DNA from: Cyclospora cayetanensis
Taxonomy: Eukaryota > Apicomplexa > Conoidasida > Eucoccidiorida > Eimeriidae
Direction: 5' to 3'
DNA: 64,000 nucleotides
Assembly: GCF_002999335.1 (NCBI RefSeq)
Contig: NW_020312125.1
Span: 248,001-312,000, forward strand
Shown: positions 1 through 11,712 of the stretch, one piece after another
Layout: each line of letters begins with the position of its first letter
How positions within the stretch are numbered: position 1 is the first letter of the stretch
The notes under the pieces: generated by a model
Told to the model about the DNA's origin: nothing
The model's input: only the letters and a program-made list of their open reading frames with translations
Database searches by the model: none
Made by a program: the position numbers and the translations under genes

Positions 1-89
1 GGGCTGGGGAGACCTTGGCAATGCAGGGGGCACCGGTTTGCATTCTGTCCCTAGGGACTTTCTAAAAGGGCACTCAACCACCAATACTT

Positions 90-762
90 GTGGCAGCATT
101 TGAACTCCCCACATATCTTCCGACTTGCGTAAGGCTGCCGCGTGCTGCAGCCACTTCGAATTTGCTTGCGGCAGCACCAATCTCTGCCGCTACTGTAGCT
201 ACTGCTGGTTCTTCCATGTTTGATTTTGGGGGAACTATGTCTCGGGCTCTTAGGACTGTAGGGGAGCGATTGTAGCGGCAGCGAAAGTCTCGGCTTTGGA
301 CCTGGGGCTTCTCGTCGAGGCACGTAGAGTTATGACGAAACCACATCTCTGCACAGTCGCTACTGCCGTGGCGGTGCAGTTGTAATAAACTAGCCAGGGT
401 CTTCGTAGAAAGATACTTGACTGCGGATTTGAGCCATGCGCAACTGAAAAGTGTTGAGTACCTCGCAAAAGAGCTCACTCCTTCTTCTTGCCCGCGACCC
501 TCAGGGCTTCTGACATGAATGATGGGAGAGGGAAGGCTAGGCGCGCTTAGCTGCACCCTGTGAAGCACTCCCAGCACTCACAACTAGCTGTGCATGGCTT
601 CTAGCGCACACGTACACAGCATTACTTCTTGCATCGAGCCAACTCAATTTTGCAGTAAAGAAAGTCTACGAACAGAGAAGCCAGTGATATGAGTTTCGCG
701 CCGCTTCTCAATTGCATGAGTAGTGTAGTAGAAAGTGCCTCATTGTGGCTTAGCCCGCTACA
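90..762 (-). repeat. LTR-like repeat copy A
   Basis: This stretch is a diverged copy of a sequence that recurs at about 5085-5636, 17000-17404 and 44290-44702, and in opposite orientation at 16613 and 49826. The clearest shared parts are a block around 486-690 (matching 44470-44680) and a block at about 720-762 reading, on the minus strand, TGTAGCGGGCTAAGC and onward. On the minus strand it therefore begins with TG like an LTR. The purine run GAGGGGCGGG lies just upstream of it, as a polypurine tract would. The far edge is not defined. No intact gene is seen in it. Confidence 0.55.
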
Positions 763-1996
763 ACAGCAACACCCGCCCCTCACTCTACAGGAGGCACTGA
801 ACTGTACTGACGGTGGGTTCTCGCAAAGGGCCCCCATGCTCGGAGAAAGAACCCCCTGATCCCTACTCTAGCGCCACCAAAAGGCCTTTAACCCAACAGC
901 AACTCGCAACCCCCTCGATATCCTTAATTTTCTCTATATCCGTGTTAGCTGGTGGTGCGACTCTAGATACTACTGATGCTGCCCTTGGGCACTTGGGTGG
1001 GTCCCCCCCGAGTACGAGCGTCAAGTGGCGGGGGAACTCTTTGGCGCTTAAACAGGAAGTGCCAAGATGAGTGTCACTAAGGCAACTGGATATGCTGTTA
1101 TTCGGAATGTGACTCTCTTGTCTCTTCCGTTGCTGCTGCGCCTAAATCAGCTGGGCACCTACACATCTCTTCTACCGAGACTCGCAGAAGAGTTACGGCT
1201 CGCTCGGAGCCGAGCCGATTTTCCGTAGTGTAACGGGTGCGCCCTGGAAGTACTCAAAGGCAGACGTTTGTTCTCGAGGGGCGCCTCGTGCCCTTGCGAA
1301 CGGCCTTTCTTTGCGGAGAGGAAGCTCTAAAGATACGAACAGCAGCACTGCTGCCGTGCCTGAGGCGGCCTTAGGAAGAAAACACTGTAAATTGCTAAGC
1401 CGAACAAGGGCCCTAGGAAATAGTGGCACTAGTGGGGTGCACAGGGGACCTCGAATGGGGAGAGAGATGGATTAACGGGGCGGAAGTGTCTGCTGCTTCA
1501 GTGTAAAGCGCTCAACGCAGGCAAGACTCCAGTTGCAGCAGTACCCCAAGACAACGCCTCCGGCTGAGGGTTCGGTAAAGGCGAGCGCAGCCAAGATCTG
1601 AGACGAACGCCGGCAGGTACAACGAGGAGTGTGCGGGATTTAATGGATTATGCTCGTAGTATATCCAACGAGGAAACAAGGACGGTTTCCTTATAGGTCC
1701 GTATTATATTTTTTTCTGCCTTCGCCTTTGCGCAGCACACTGCGGCATGCAACCGCGTACAAGGGGAACTCCGGCCGTGGCAGGAGTGACCCTGGTCCTG
1801 GTCCAGCAGCCGCCGATGCGGCTACCTTGGCAGGCACCACCTTACAGCATTTGTACTCCTCGAATTTCGAGCAGTAACTCCTTCAGTCAAAGAAAAGAGG
1901 AAGATCTGTATATGCGCGTGTGGTCACCACGCTGCTGTTGATTCTTCTTGCCGGCTGCAACGACCCGAGAGGCACGTGTCTGCTCATCTCCGTGCG
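763..1996. other. Intergenic, no gene seen
   Basis: Only short overlapping reading frames on both strands are present, none with recognisable protein similarity. The right-hand part precedes the sulfurtransferase start and should hold its promoter and 5' leader. No clear promoter motif could be picked out. Confidence 0.4.
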
Positions 1997-3647
1997 ATGC
2001 AAGGAGCCATAGCCTCGCAGAATCTTCTGCGGCGACTTACTCTCCGCCCTTGCCTTGCCTCTGGAATCTTCCGGGGCCTCCCGTGTAACAGGGGGATGGC
2101 CACACTTTCGGGTGGCTGGGAACCCTGCAGTGATCCATTGATTTCGGTGGACGAGCTGGCTGCAGAGCTAGCTGCCCATGAGCAGCAAAGGCCACTCCTG
2201 CTGGATTGCAGCAAAACTGGTCTGCCTATTTTTGGGGGCCGCTCTGCTGAGGAGGAATTCCTGGGGGGCCCCCGGCTGCCGGGGGCCCTTTACTTTGACA
2301 TCGATGTTTGCTGCGATACCAACAGCCCGTTCCCGCATATGCTGCCTTCGCGCTCGCAGCTGCACGCATACTTGCAGGCGCTGCTGAAGCAAAAGCAGCA
2401 GCAGCAGCAGCACACGCAGGAACCGCAACAGCCGGAGCTGCAGCGGCAGACAAAGATTGTCTTATATGACTCCGTAGGCTTCTTTTCTGCCCCCCGAGTG
2501 TACTGGATGCTGCGCTGGGGCGGTTGGAGCTCCCGAATTCTGAACGGAGGCCTCAAGGCCTGGATAGCAAGCGCTAAGCCCCTAGACAGGCAGCCACTCA
2601 CGACAGACACCCTCCTCCCCCTTCCTGAAGGTGGTAGCGAGACTGCTAGTAATGCTTCTGTGGATGCTGCTGCGAGCAGTGGGCATAGCCACTTGCACTC
2701 CACGTATGAAGATGTCTTGCAGAGCCTCGATGAGCTCGCAGCCTCAATTGAGGCCTGCACAAAGCAAAGCACTGGCACCAGCAGCAGTACGAGGACCGTG
2801 CTGTTAGTGGATGCGCGCTCTCACGAAAGATTTTGGGGTCTGTCTCCGGAGCCTAGGGAGGGCCTTTTCGGTGGTCACATTCCATCCTCTGTGAACCTTT
2901 TCTTCGTGGAAGTCTTGCAGCCGCATGCATTCTTCCCCTCGAACACCGACAGCACCACCAGCTCAGGGCCCACAACATACCTCTGCCCCTTCGAAACCTC
3001 CGCAAAGGCCCCCCCATTCGGCTACGCAACTCTAAAGACGGGAGCTCCCCTTCTTCTTGCTCTGGCACCCCTTCTGCTCCGTGCAAATGTAGGCGGCATC
3101 AGCCAGCAGCTGCAGTCGCTTTCCCAGCAGGGACAGCACCAGCGACAGAAACCATCGCATTTGCAGGAAGACTCGCAGCTAGACTTTTCACGCGCCAAAA
3201 GAATTGTCTGCACCTGCGGCACGGGTGTAACCGCATGCATTGTGTACCTTGCTCTCCTAAAGGTACGCTGTGTCCTGTGGCACAGTTGCTGATGCTGCAT
3301 GCCTTGCGTGTTTGGCGCCCTTCTGTGACACTTCGGCCTCACGGCCTGCAGCTCTTGAGCCCGCTCCTCTTAGCCACTGCCATTGATGTTGCTGCTACAG
3401 CCAGTCTTACACAGCTGACCTTGTTGTCTCATTGTTGCTACAGGTTGGCTACCCAGAGGCTCTGCTGTCTGTATACGACGGCTCTTGGACTGAATGGGCA
3501 GAGCGGCGCCTTACCGAGGGCCACCAGGAGGGCTCAGGCAGCAGCTCCTCCTTGCCCACTCTCATCGTTCCACCCCCAACGCAGCAGCAACAGGACGCTC
3601 TTCGTAGTGTCATACAGGCCAGGCAGCGCGCGCCAAGTTCGCGCTGA
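1997..3647 (+). CDS. 3-mercaptopyruvate/thiosulfate sulfurtransferase (two rhodanese domains)
   Basis: Two exons, 1997-3262 and 3444-3647, give about 489 residues. The donor AAG|GTACGC and acceptor CTACAG|GTTGGC join in phase 0. The ATG at 1997 is preferred because the frame upstream opens only with GTG. The first ~35 residues are Arg/Leu/Ser-rich and acidic-free, like a mitochondrial presequence. Domain 1 carries the family signature YDS-GFFSAPRVYWMLR followed by GGLKAW. Domain 2 has VDARSHERFWG and the active-site loop CGTGVTA, with predicted catalytic Cys407 (residues 407-413). The intron falls just after this loop, and exon 2 supplies VGY-YDGSWTEW, the usual next strand and helix. These enzymes move sulfane sulfur from mercaptopyruvate or thiosulfate to acceptors such as thioredoxin or cyanide. 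A glutamine run (about residues 132-150) and a ~60-residue Ser/Gln-rich insert before the active site enlarge it over the usual ~300 residues. Family assignment is firm; substrate preference is inferred. Confidence 0.92.
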
Positions 3648-5084
3648 CCTTGTGGCACCTTCTTCGAATTTCGACAGGAAACAGTTTCGCGGGCTAGAGA
3701 ATCCTGACACGGCCCCCCACTTGTACCTCCGTAGATCTAAGTCGAATGGATAGATATCTTCTGGGGATACCTGTAGGCGCGCGTATATCGCTTTCCCCTT
3801 CACACACAAACACTTTCGTGGAGACGCCGCTGGGGGTACCTCCACCTTGAGATAAAGGAGGTCCCAGTAGGCGCATATTTGTAATCATCGTACGTTTCTT
3901 GAGGCCCCCGTACCGCCTCAGTGCTAAACCCCTCGCGGGGGGCTTTCTGCAAGATCGCGCTTCTGGTGTCTCTCAGGCTCTAGCAACTCTATTAAGAGCC
4001 CCTACATGCGAGTATGTGCATCCACTTGTATTCTGAATACGCGGTTGCATGTGAACCCGCGTCTCTGCGCATATGCTACACTTTTATAGCACGCCCCTAT
4101 CAAATGTAGCAATATTTGTCTCTTAAACTGAAGCTTCATGCTTTCAGGTTTTCACCTCCAATTTAATTCTCCGAATGCCTATGCACACTCACTCGTTTGC
4201 CTTACTGTGCTTCGCGAGATATTTTTCCTTTTGCGAGTCCGCATTCATCTGTTTGTTCTCTCCAAAAGAGCAAACGCTTTGTAATGAATCAGCTCCTTGT
4301 AGAGACTGACATTCTGCACCTGTGCGTACACCCATAGGCTTGCGTCCACAAACCTGTCCGAACAGCTCCGGGTGTGCTGTTGTATTTCGCTATAGCTCCC
4401 GTCCACCTGGTGTCTGCAGGTACGAAGCAAGTGTACGTTTGGTGCCTTGCTTGCCGCGAAAACTCACTTTTAGAGCAGTAGATCGTGTTCTCAAAGGTGC
4501 TACTGCTAGTGCTGATGCGTCTGTTTCTGCTCTTGCTCTGAGCACTGCCGTTGATATGTTTGCTATTGTGTTTTCTTCATTTATTGCTGCCTGTTTCATT
4601 CAACAGGTGCTGCTGCTACTGTTGCTTGCCTGTGCATACTCACCTCCGCTCACGGGTTCGACATCCTCGTGCTGCTGAGGACCTAAGAGCGGCTGAGAAT
4701 ACTGCGCAAGGGGCTGTAAAGGAAAATAGCACGAGTCTTCTTGATTTTGTCAGAGTGCATATGCCTGAATAGATACGTGACAAACGTTACCGGAACTCAC
4801 GGAAGCCGTATAAGCATTTTTCTCTGCAGGTGTACAGCCATAAGGGTTTATGCAACTATCGGAAGCGTGTTTCTGCTTTAGTAAGAAAGAGGCAACATGA
4901 ACACTACAAGGACGAGAAAATAGAAGGCCTAAGCTTGTGTATTAAATGCTAAGCTACATGAATACATGGTGCACTGCTACAGGTGAGAACTACAGATAAC
5001 TACATGACTATGAAACATGCAAAGCCGCTTTAAACATTTTTTGCGCAAGCTTAGGGCTTTCTCCTCACCATATAATTATTCGAC
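3648..5084. other. Intergenic, no gene seen
   Basis: Only short overlapping frames occur. Around 4490-4610 there is a GCT/GCN-rich stretch that resembles the left parts of the LTR-like copies A and B, so part of this interval may be older repeat material. No splice-consistent gene was found. Confidence 0.35.
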
Positions 5085-5636
5085 GTTCGAGCTGTGGAAG
5101 TATGGCACACCGGAACTCCTGCTGTTGCCGTGAGTGCTCCAACATTTTGTGCGTTGTACAAATACTGTAGTAGCTGCTGCTAATCTAGGTGCTACCACGA
5201 ACTTCGGTGGTATTAGTGTATCTGATGTCCAGATAAATCCCCAGCAGCGGGCTGATGCCACGTGCAATACTTCATTTGTCTCTATAAGGACACGCCCTAC
5301 GCCAGGCCTCAAACCAAGGTTAAAATAAACTTATTGTGAGTGCTTCCAAAAGAGGTCTTCCAGCCCTTACCGTCACCCTCAGAGGGCACCGCCTGTAGGG
5401 AAAGGGGCATCTAGGATGTACGTTGGTGCAACCTCAAAATTCTCCGAATATTCGCAGCTAGTCGCGCGTAGCACTTGTGCAAACCCACGTTACATTGTGA
5501 CTTCCTGCATAGAGCTGACGCTGCTCTGCAATAAAAAAGATATTCGAGCACATATTTCAACGAGTGAATCTATTAATTCTTTTTAAAGATTGATAACGCA
5601 GTAGAGAGTGCCTAATTGATGCTTAGCCCAATCCAG
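5085..5636 (-). repeat. LTR-like repeat copy B
   Basis: This is a diverged relative of copies A and C. A GCT-rich left part (5090-5230) is followed by blocks matching 'cttcctgcatagagctgacg ... gcaataaaaaa' and 'gtagagagtgcctaattgatgcttagccc', in the same order and orientation as at 600-760 and 44570-44700. No adjoining coding region of a retroelement was seen, so it may be a solo LTR. Edges are approximate. Confidence 0.5.
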
Positions 5637-6715
5637 CAAGTGCAGGCTTCTCATCCATTATCACATCAAACTGGGCATTTTTAAAGCTCCCTGCTCAGCT
5701 GATTGTACCACCTGTGAGAGCTACAAAAAAATTTCTACCACTATATGGCCTGCTGTATTCCCTTAAAAGTACACATGTGCCCAACCACCCTTGTGGCGTA
5801 GAGTGTGCGGATTCTTGGTTTATGTAGAAAAGCTCCTTAAAATTTGTTGCTTGCCTGCGGCATCGATCAAATCCAATGAAATCCCCTTGTCGGCGCTGTT
5901 TTATTCTGTGAAGACGCTTGAGGGAACTTTCCTCCCTACAGCGAGTGTCCCTACATGCAGCGTAAAAGGTACCTCAGAGACTAGCTTTCCCGGTCCCCAC
6001 AGAAACTCACATTTCTCTGCGCTCTGCTTATTAAAGTAAGTCATTTCAGCTCTACTAGGCATAAGCACCCTAGGTGAACTACAGCATACACTGGTTCATC
6101 GTGGGGTGTGCATCAAGCATAGCCCCTGCTGCGCGGTAGATCGTATCTTGGGATTTCTCAGGAAACACCCGACAAACACGTATCTGCAGTACTTTTTATT
6201 GTGATAACTAATGCTTAGAAGAAAACCCTGCGAGTTTTCATGCCAGGTGTTGTGCAGCCCATTGACCCCCGTTTGAAGTAGCGGTGGGAAAACATTCCAT
6301 TTGACCACTTCAGGTCAGGAGGCAGGGGGGCACCTCGATAGTCCGAAACATACACTGAAATATTCAATCCATTGTTATTTCAGGGTGATCTCAGTGGTCG
6401 TTCATTGTTTACTTAATGCCCTGACCATCACTATCCCCGGTGCTACCAGGCGTATCCTACAGTGGGGCGATGATTCGCTGCGCTCGTTGGTGTTTATGCT
6501 CCTTCCTGCCTCTCTCACATTTGTGCTACCGAAATCAATGACTTTCTGTGGCTTGTATTCCTACTTGGGGGAGACGTAGCCGGAACGTACTGCACCATTT
6601 GCAGATGGGCACCGAACAGGCCTTGCCACCTGCGCAGCTCCACATATTTCGAGTTTCCACGCACCTCCATTAAGGAAGAGCGCTGAAGTGTATCTTTTTC
6701 GTTGCACGTCTGAGT
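5637..6715. other. Intergenic, no gene seen
   Basis: Short frames only. The right end should contain the promoter and leader of the nuclease-like gene starting at 6716. No motif was identified with confidence. Confidence 0.35.
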
Positions 6716-8113
6716 ATGGCTCGCCTCACCGACAAGAGGGAGGGCCCCTCTAAGCAGACCCTTCCTACCAGCTGGCTCAGCAGGCACCAGGCCCTCTCCC
6801 GCTGGGCCTTGCTGCTCGCAGGCGTTTCCGTCAGTGTCTTTTCTGCGTACTGGGGCCTCTTCTACAGTAACACAGGATTGCGCCGTTCAAGTTTCGACAG
6901 CGAGTTGCCCCCGTCCAGTGCGTTTCCCGCTATTACCCTTTCCTGGCTCCTTACTGGTGAGCCGCATCCCCCCGCAGCGCCTTCCCACGAAAGTGCCCCT
7001 TTTGCTTGTCTGGTTGCTGTGGTGGTGGATGGCGACACGATACGCTGTATTCCCGTACTTACTGACGCCGAGGTGTCCATACATTTCCCCGCGCAGCAGC
7101 AACCAACGCTCCGACCCCTGCTCGCAGCCCTAGAAAATCTTACTACGGTGTACAGTAACCTCAGAGCACCACCACAGCTTACCCTGCCAACAGTGGCCTC
7201 AAGTTGCTCCCCCATATCCTCGTGCACCCTGAATGTTCGGCTGTACGCCATAGACGCACCTGAAACACGAAAACGAGGCATCCGTAAGGCCGACCCTGAT
7301 TCTAGGGGCAAAGAGCAGGCTCCGGAGGCCTTGCCCTCCATGGTGTACGGCTCAGCGTTTCTGGACGTAGGAGGTCAGCCACTGGGCGTCGCAGCAGCAG
7401 CCGCGTTGGCAGATATGGTCTTGGGCCGGGTGGTGCTGGTAGTGCCACTGCGGCTAGACCAGTACAAGAGAATCTTAGCCCGAGTCCTTCTCCCCGCAGT
7501 TACGCATAGATCCACAGAAGGGTCCATGGCTTTCGCCAGCTACTTTCATGCCGTCTTTACACACATAGCCGCGCAGGCAATCCCCACGGACTCTGAGGGC
7601 CAGCTTGTCAATAAGGCTCCTCCAAAGGAGGCCGGCCAGAGTGCCCAGCGACTTGTAGAGGCTCTAGAGGCGCCTTATTCGCAGAAAGAGACCCTTCACG
7701 CGCTTGCAATAGCTAAAGACACGCTGTGGAAGCTCAGAAAGCCTTCAGGGTTTTCTAGACCCTCCAAAAGCAGCAACAGCCCAGACTTAGAGGAGGGCCC
7801 TCGAGAGTCGGGTGCCCGCGTCAGAGAGGCATGTTACTTGCTGCAAATACTGGAGCAGAGTCGGATACCGCTGCTGTTCGACGTGAGCGATGTACTGCTG
7901 AGGCGGGGTCTGAGTGTACTGTACACTGGAGGGGGCCGCGTGTATGCGGGGAGGCGCCCACAGCTTGAAGAACTCCAGCGCACTGCGGAGAGAAACAAGG
8001 AAGGCATTTGGGGCCTCCCCATAGAACTCAGAGAGAGCCCCATGGAGTACAAACGGAGAAAGAAGGCAAACTCAAACAAAAACAACCTCCCCAAGAGGCA
8101 GCAGAGAACCTAG
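6716..8113 (+). CDS. Membrane-anchored staphylococcal-nuclease-like protein
   Basis: A single-exon frame of 465 residues with an ATG at 6716. Residues ~28-50 form one hydrophobic segment after a basic N-terminus, which suggests a type II membrane anchor like that of the fungal LCL3 nucleases. The SNase (TNase) fold is recognisable: VVDGDTIRC (Asp105/Asp107), then VRLYAIDAPET with Arg175, Asp180 and Glu183 spaced exactly like Arg35, Asp40 and Glu43 of staphylococcal nuclease, then LDQYKRILARV with Arg252 in the place of Arg87. The final strand and helix, ending in EGIWG, lie near residues 425-435. The calcium- and phosphate-binding residues are thus kept, so a calcium-dependent phosphodiesterase is a reasonable prediction. 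Two inserts are unusual: about 60 residues between Asp107 and Arg175, and about 130 residues after Arg252. The basic C-terminal tail is Lys/Asn/Gln-rich. Compartment is inferred only. Confidence 0.85.
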   Translation: MARLTDKREGPSKQTLPTSWLSRHQALSRWALLLAGVSVSVFSAYWGLFYSNTGLRRSSFDSELPPSSAFPAITLSWLLTGEPHPPAAPSHESAPFACLVAVVVDGDTIRCIPVLTDAEVSIHFPAQQQPTLRPLLAALENLTTVYSNLRAPPQLTLPTVASSCSPISSCTLNVRLYAIDAPETRKRGIRKADPDSRGKEQAPEALPSMVYGSAFLDVGGQPLGVAAAAALADMVLGRVVLVVPLRLDQYKRILARVLLPAVTHRSTEGSMAFASYFHAVFTHIAAQAIPTDSEGQLVNKAPPKEAGQSAQRLVEALEAPYSQKETLHALAIAKDTLWKLRKPSGFSRPSKSSNSPDLEEGPRESGARVREACYLLQILEQSRIPLLFDVSDVLLRRGLSVLYTGGGRVYAGRRPQLEELQRTAERNKEGIWGLPIELRESPMEYKRRKKANSNKNNLPKRQQRT

Positions 8114-9823
8114 TAACGACCAATAAATTTCCAGTGTGGGGAAAAGGGCTTCCTGGAAAGCCTGTGGAACCGGCTTCGAGGCCAACCAAGGACGGCCAAG
8201 CTGAGACGTTCCACCCGCCCTTAGGGGACCCACTGGTCCTTTGTCAAATACTTTCCTCGATTCATTGGCAAAGACCTTTCCGTGCTGCGAGTCGGGTGCC
8301 CTTTTCCTCCGCAATGTTCAGGGGACATCCTCCTACAGTGTGGCTGATGCATTGCTGTAGGCGGTGTTTCGACGAACCCGTCCAGCGAGATATGTCTTGC
8401 TTCTAAAGCAAACGCAAGGGAAATCTCTAGCTAAAGGGGTTCGCAGCTGGAAGTGTGCACTTTGGTAAGGCCTTGCAGAGGCAGGCATCAAACGCACGGG
8501 CCCATCACCGTGTGAGGCGTTTTCTTCACAGGCATGGCTGCATGAGCGTAGCTCTGCTCGCATTGAAAGGTTTATACGTATGCGTGCCAGCAAGGTACAT
8601 CTGTATATATGTACATCAATTTGTCTCTATACTTTCCCTACACCGTGCATGTTCTTGTAGATGTACGATCAGGTAAAATTTTTGGTATGTGCATGCACAC
8701 ACTCGGTAAAAATTGTTCTTTGAAAACGCCTACAAATACAAAATTGCAAGTATGGACAAATTGAGAGAGTCCGTACAAAGTATGTATGCCATTAAACCTT
8801 AAGTTTTCCGTCTCAAACCCGCCCTCGGGCCTCCGTGAGCTTCACCTCATCAAAAGTAGAGGGCCCCTCATGGGGCTATTGTACCAGAATAACGTCAACG
8901 TAAACGCGCCTGACCTGCGCACGGCCCCCTGGCCGCTGCGGGGTCTGCGGCTGCTTCATTTAGAATCAGCATACCCTGTGTCTTTATCGTGTGGCCTCCC
9001 TACTAGGGGAGCCCTCGGAAGAGTGCAAAAAGGGGCCACAGCAGCCGTGAGACTGAGAGGCCGCAAAAGATGTAGAGAGAAACACTGTCTCTTTATTCTG
9101 CTCTCTCCATCCCGTCTCCTTTTTGAAGCAACACCAGCGGAACCACACCTCTTTGCGGCTGTGCAGCTACACACGCCATCAACTGACGCCGTGGAGGCGC
9201 ATATACAAGCGAAGACAATGACATCCATGTATCTCCTTACAGAGGGGGGCGCCTTGCTGGCCGTGAGGCGTGTGCATCTGTTCATTGAGATGTCACCAAC
9301 GGAGCTGTCATATTGTTCTGGAAGTAAATCATCAGGGATGAATAGGGAGAGGCTGCACGAGGCCCGAGAGCATGCTATGTCGTGGTAGTCAGTCAGACTC
9401 CCCCGAGAGATCGCCAAACACAGAGAACCTGTTCCCTGTTTTTACTGAAGGGGAAGCCGCTGAGTGAGCAGGCCTACAAGACAGTGGCACAACAAATACA
9501 GAAACATACCCTTATAAGACAGGGAAGATAGTCGGTTAGCAGCACTGGGGGAGAAGGCAGTGGTCCGCACACGGACGGCTGGCAAAGCGACCCGTTTCCC
9601 CCTCTTCCCAGAGGCCGCGTCTGTACACCCCACGAGGGGAGCCGGGAGGGGAGGCGGCAATTCAAACGGCACAAAGGGCCACACACGCTAGGTGCTTTTG
9701 AACGCATAGCAGCAACTCCAATAGAAGACAAATGGCATTCTTCCAGTAATAAGTAGTAGTAAGAGCACTGCACAGACACACACGGCCAAAGGCTGCATCT
9801 CAATCTGTAGAACGGTGATGTGC
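8114..9823. other. Intergenic / 3' flanks, no gene supported
   Basis: The interval lies between the convergent nuclease-like gene (+) and the eIF4B-like gene (-), so it should contain both 3' untranslated regions. A 200-codon plus-strand frame (8786-9388) and an overlapping 153-codon minus-strand frame exist, but neither shows family similarity, splice signals or typical composition. On the minus strand a frame is open below 9824 to 9474; it could be a further exon of the eIF4B-like gene but reads as cysteine-rich noise. Confidence 0.3.
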
Positions 9824-11651
9824 TCACCCTTCCCGCGACGTATTGGCAAAATTCTGCTGCTGTTTGCCTCCTCCCTGTTGTTGCTGTTGCCGCTGCTGCT
9901 GCTGCTGCTGCTGCTGCGCCTGTGAAGCTGCAGCATCTCCCGAGGCAGCAGCAGCGGCGGACGCTCCTGTTGATTCGCGGCTCGCCGATGACCAAGAGGT
10001 TCTTTGTCGCTCTTCGAGCGGCCCCGAGTTCACACGCCTCTTTGCACCCCCCGCACTGCCGCTGCCCTGGTTGTTGACATGATCTGCCCCTGCATCAAAT
10101 ATGACAAGTGACAGCTGCGCTGCTACCTCCACGGCGATCGATGTAAAACCGACAACCGCTCGTGCAAAACAGTCAGTGCTCGCATCATAAGCGACAGCAC
10201 GACCACCTGCCAAGCAGCTGACTTGAGCGACAGCACACACACTACACGCAACTTCTTGTGGGTGATGCGCGGCTGCAGCCGCGCATCACCCTCAAGAAGG
10301 CAACCTTAATGACCCCTGCTGACTCAATGCTCACCACCAGACAACCTCCATTGTCGTTGACTACATTTGTCGTGCTCGTCTTCCCGTTTTTCCCGTGGGG
10401 GGAAGCCTCGCTGCCAGCGTGAGCCTCGCTCCCGGCAAGGGACTCCTCCTGAGGCGTCCAACCGCAGCAGCAACAGGGCGACAAGCGAGCCGCTAACTAA
10501 CAGCAGCGACAGAAGAGTATACGCAGCCAGTAAAACGCCTTTGCAGAAGCAGAAAGGGAAGTTTCTTGACGCGGATGGCACACCTGCCGAGGCGGCGCAT
10601 GAATGCTGTCCATCAGCGTACCCTCCCGTATCAGCCTAAGCACACGACAAGCCAAAGAGCACCGCTTTACCCAGCAGCCGCTGCATGCAGATCACTTGCT
10701 GCCAGAGGAGGAACCGGCATCCAGAACATATACACACACACAGATTTCAATCCACCAGCACCAGCGGCAGGTCCTGCTGGAGCTGCTACGCCCTTATAAA
10801 TACATACATATATGTATCTAGCCTGCCCTCGGTGTACTGCTTACGTTGCGCGTTGTCTGGCTGTTGGTGCTGCTAAGACTCGTTGCTGCAGCACCTCCTG
10901 TCGCCCCTGCTGCGGACTGGCGGACGTTGTCGTCCCTTGCAGAGCCCCGGTTCAGAAGAGGCCCTCCCCCGGGGTGAGGGGGGCCCCACCGGGGGCCCCC
11001 CCCAGTGCCTCCCCGGGAGGCCCCCGCAGCTGCGCCCCCTCGTCTGTCTCCTCCTCTGCCTCCGCGTTTATCCTCTCTGTAGCTGCCCCCCCTGTGACCA
11101 TAGCCGTGCTGCTGATACTGCTGGTGAGGGTTCTGTTGGGGGTACTGCTGGCTTGGAGGATGCGGAGCCTGCGCTTCCCCAGGGGCCCCTCGCCCCGAGT
11201 GAAGTAGTGGGCCCTCCTCAAGAGGCGGCTTCGTTTCCGCGTCTTGCGCGCTCGGAGGCTGCGAAACACCCTCCGCCTTTGTCTGCCAGGCCTGCGTATA
11301 AACACAACCGCAAGAACTAATAAGTACGTCGGCGCATGCAGCAGCCACCGTCAGGGCCCACAGGGACCAGCAGCGAGCAGCTGCGTGAGAGCTGCTGCAG
11401 CAAACTCGCGGCGGGGCGCATCACGACGGTACCTGTCGGCCCCTCGACTTCTTCACTTGCTGCTGCTCATGTTGCTCTAGCTGCTTGACAGAGTCATCGG
11501 GGAAGAGCTGAGACGCCAAAGGCCCCGTTCGCGGTGCAGCCGGAGGAGCAACGCATGCGTTCTCTTCGTGCTGCTGCTCGCCCTGCTCGCCTGCGACTTC
11601 GGAAGGGGCTGTCACTGCACAGACACCCCGCACTCTAATAGAGCCCCGCTT

Positions 11652-11712
<61 letters not shown>

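Noticed and set aside
8786..9388. 200-codon plus-strand open frame
   Set aside because: No family similarity, no coding-like composition, an equally open frame on the other strand, and no neighbouring exon fits; probably chance in 3' flanking DNA.
9474..9823. Continuation of the eIF4B-like gene via a 23-base intron
   Set aside because: A join gtgagc...ctacag keeps phase and opens about 115 codons, but the product is Cys-rich and unlike the rest of the protein; the simple stop at 9824 is preferred.
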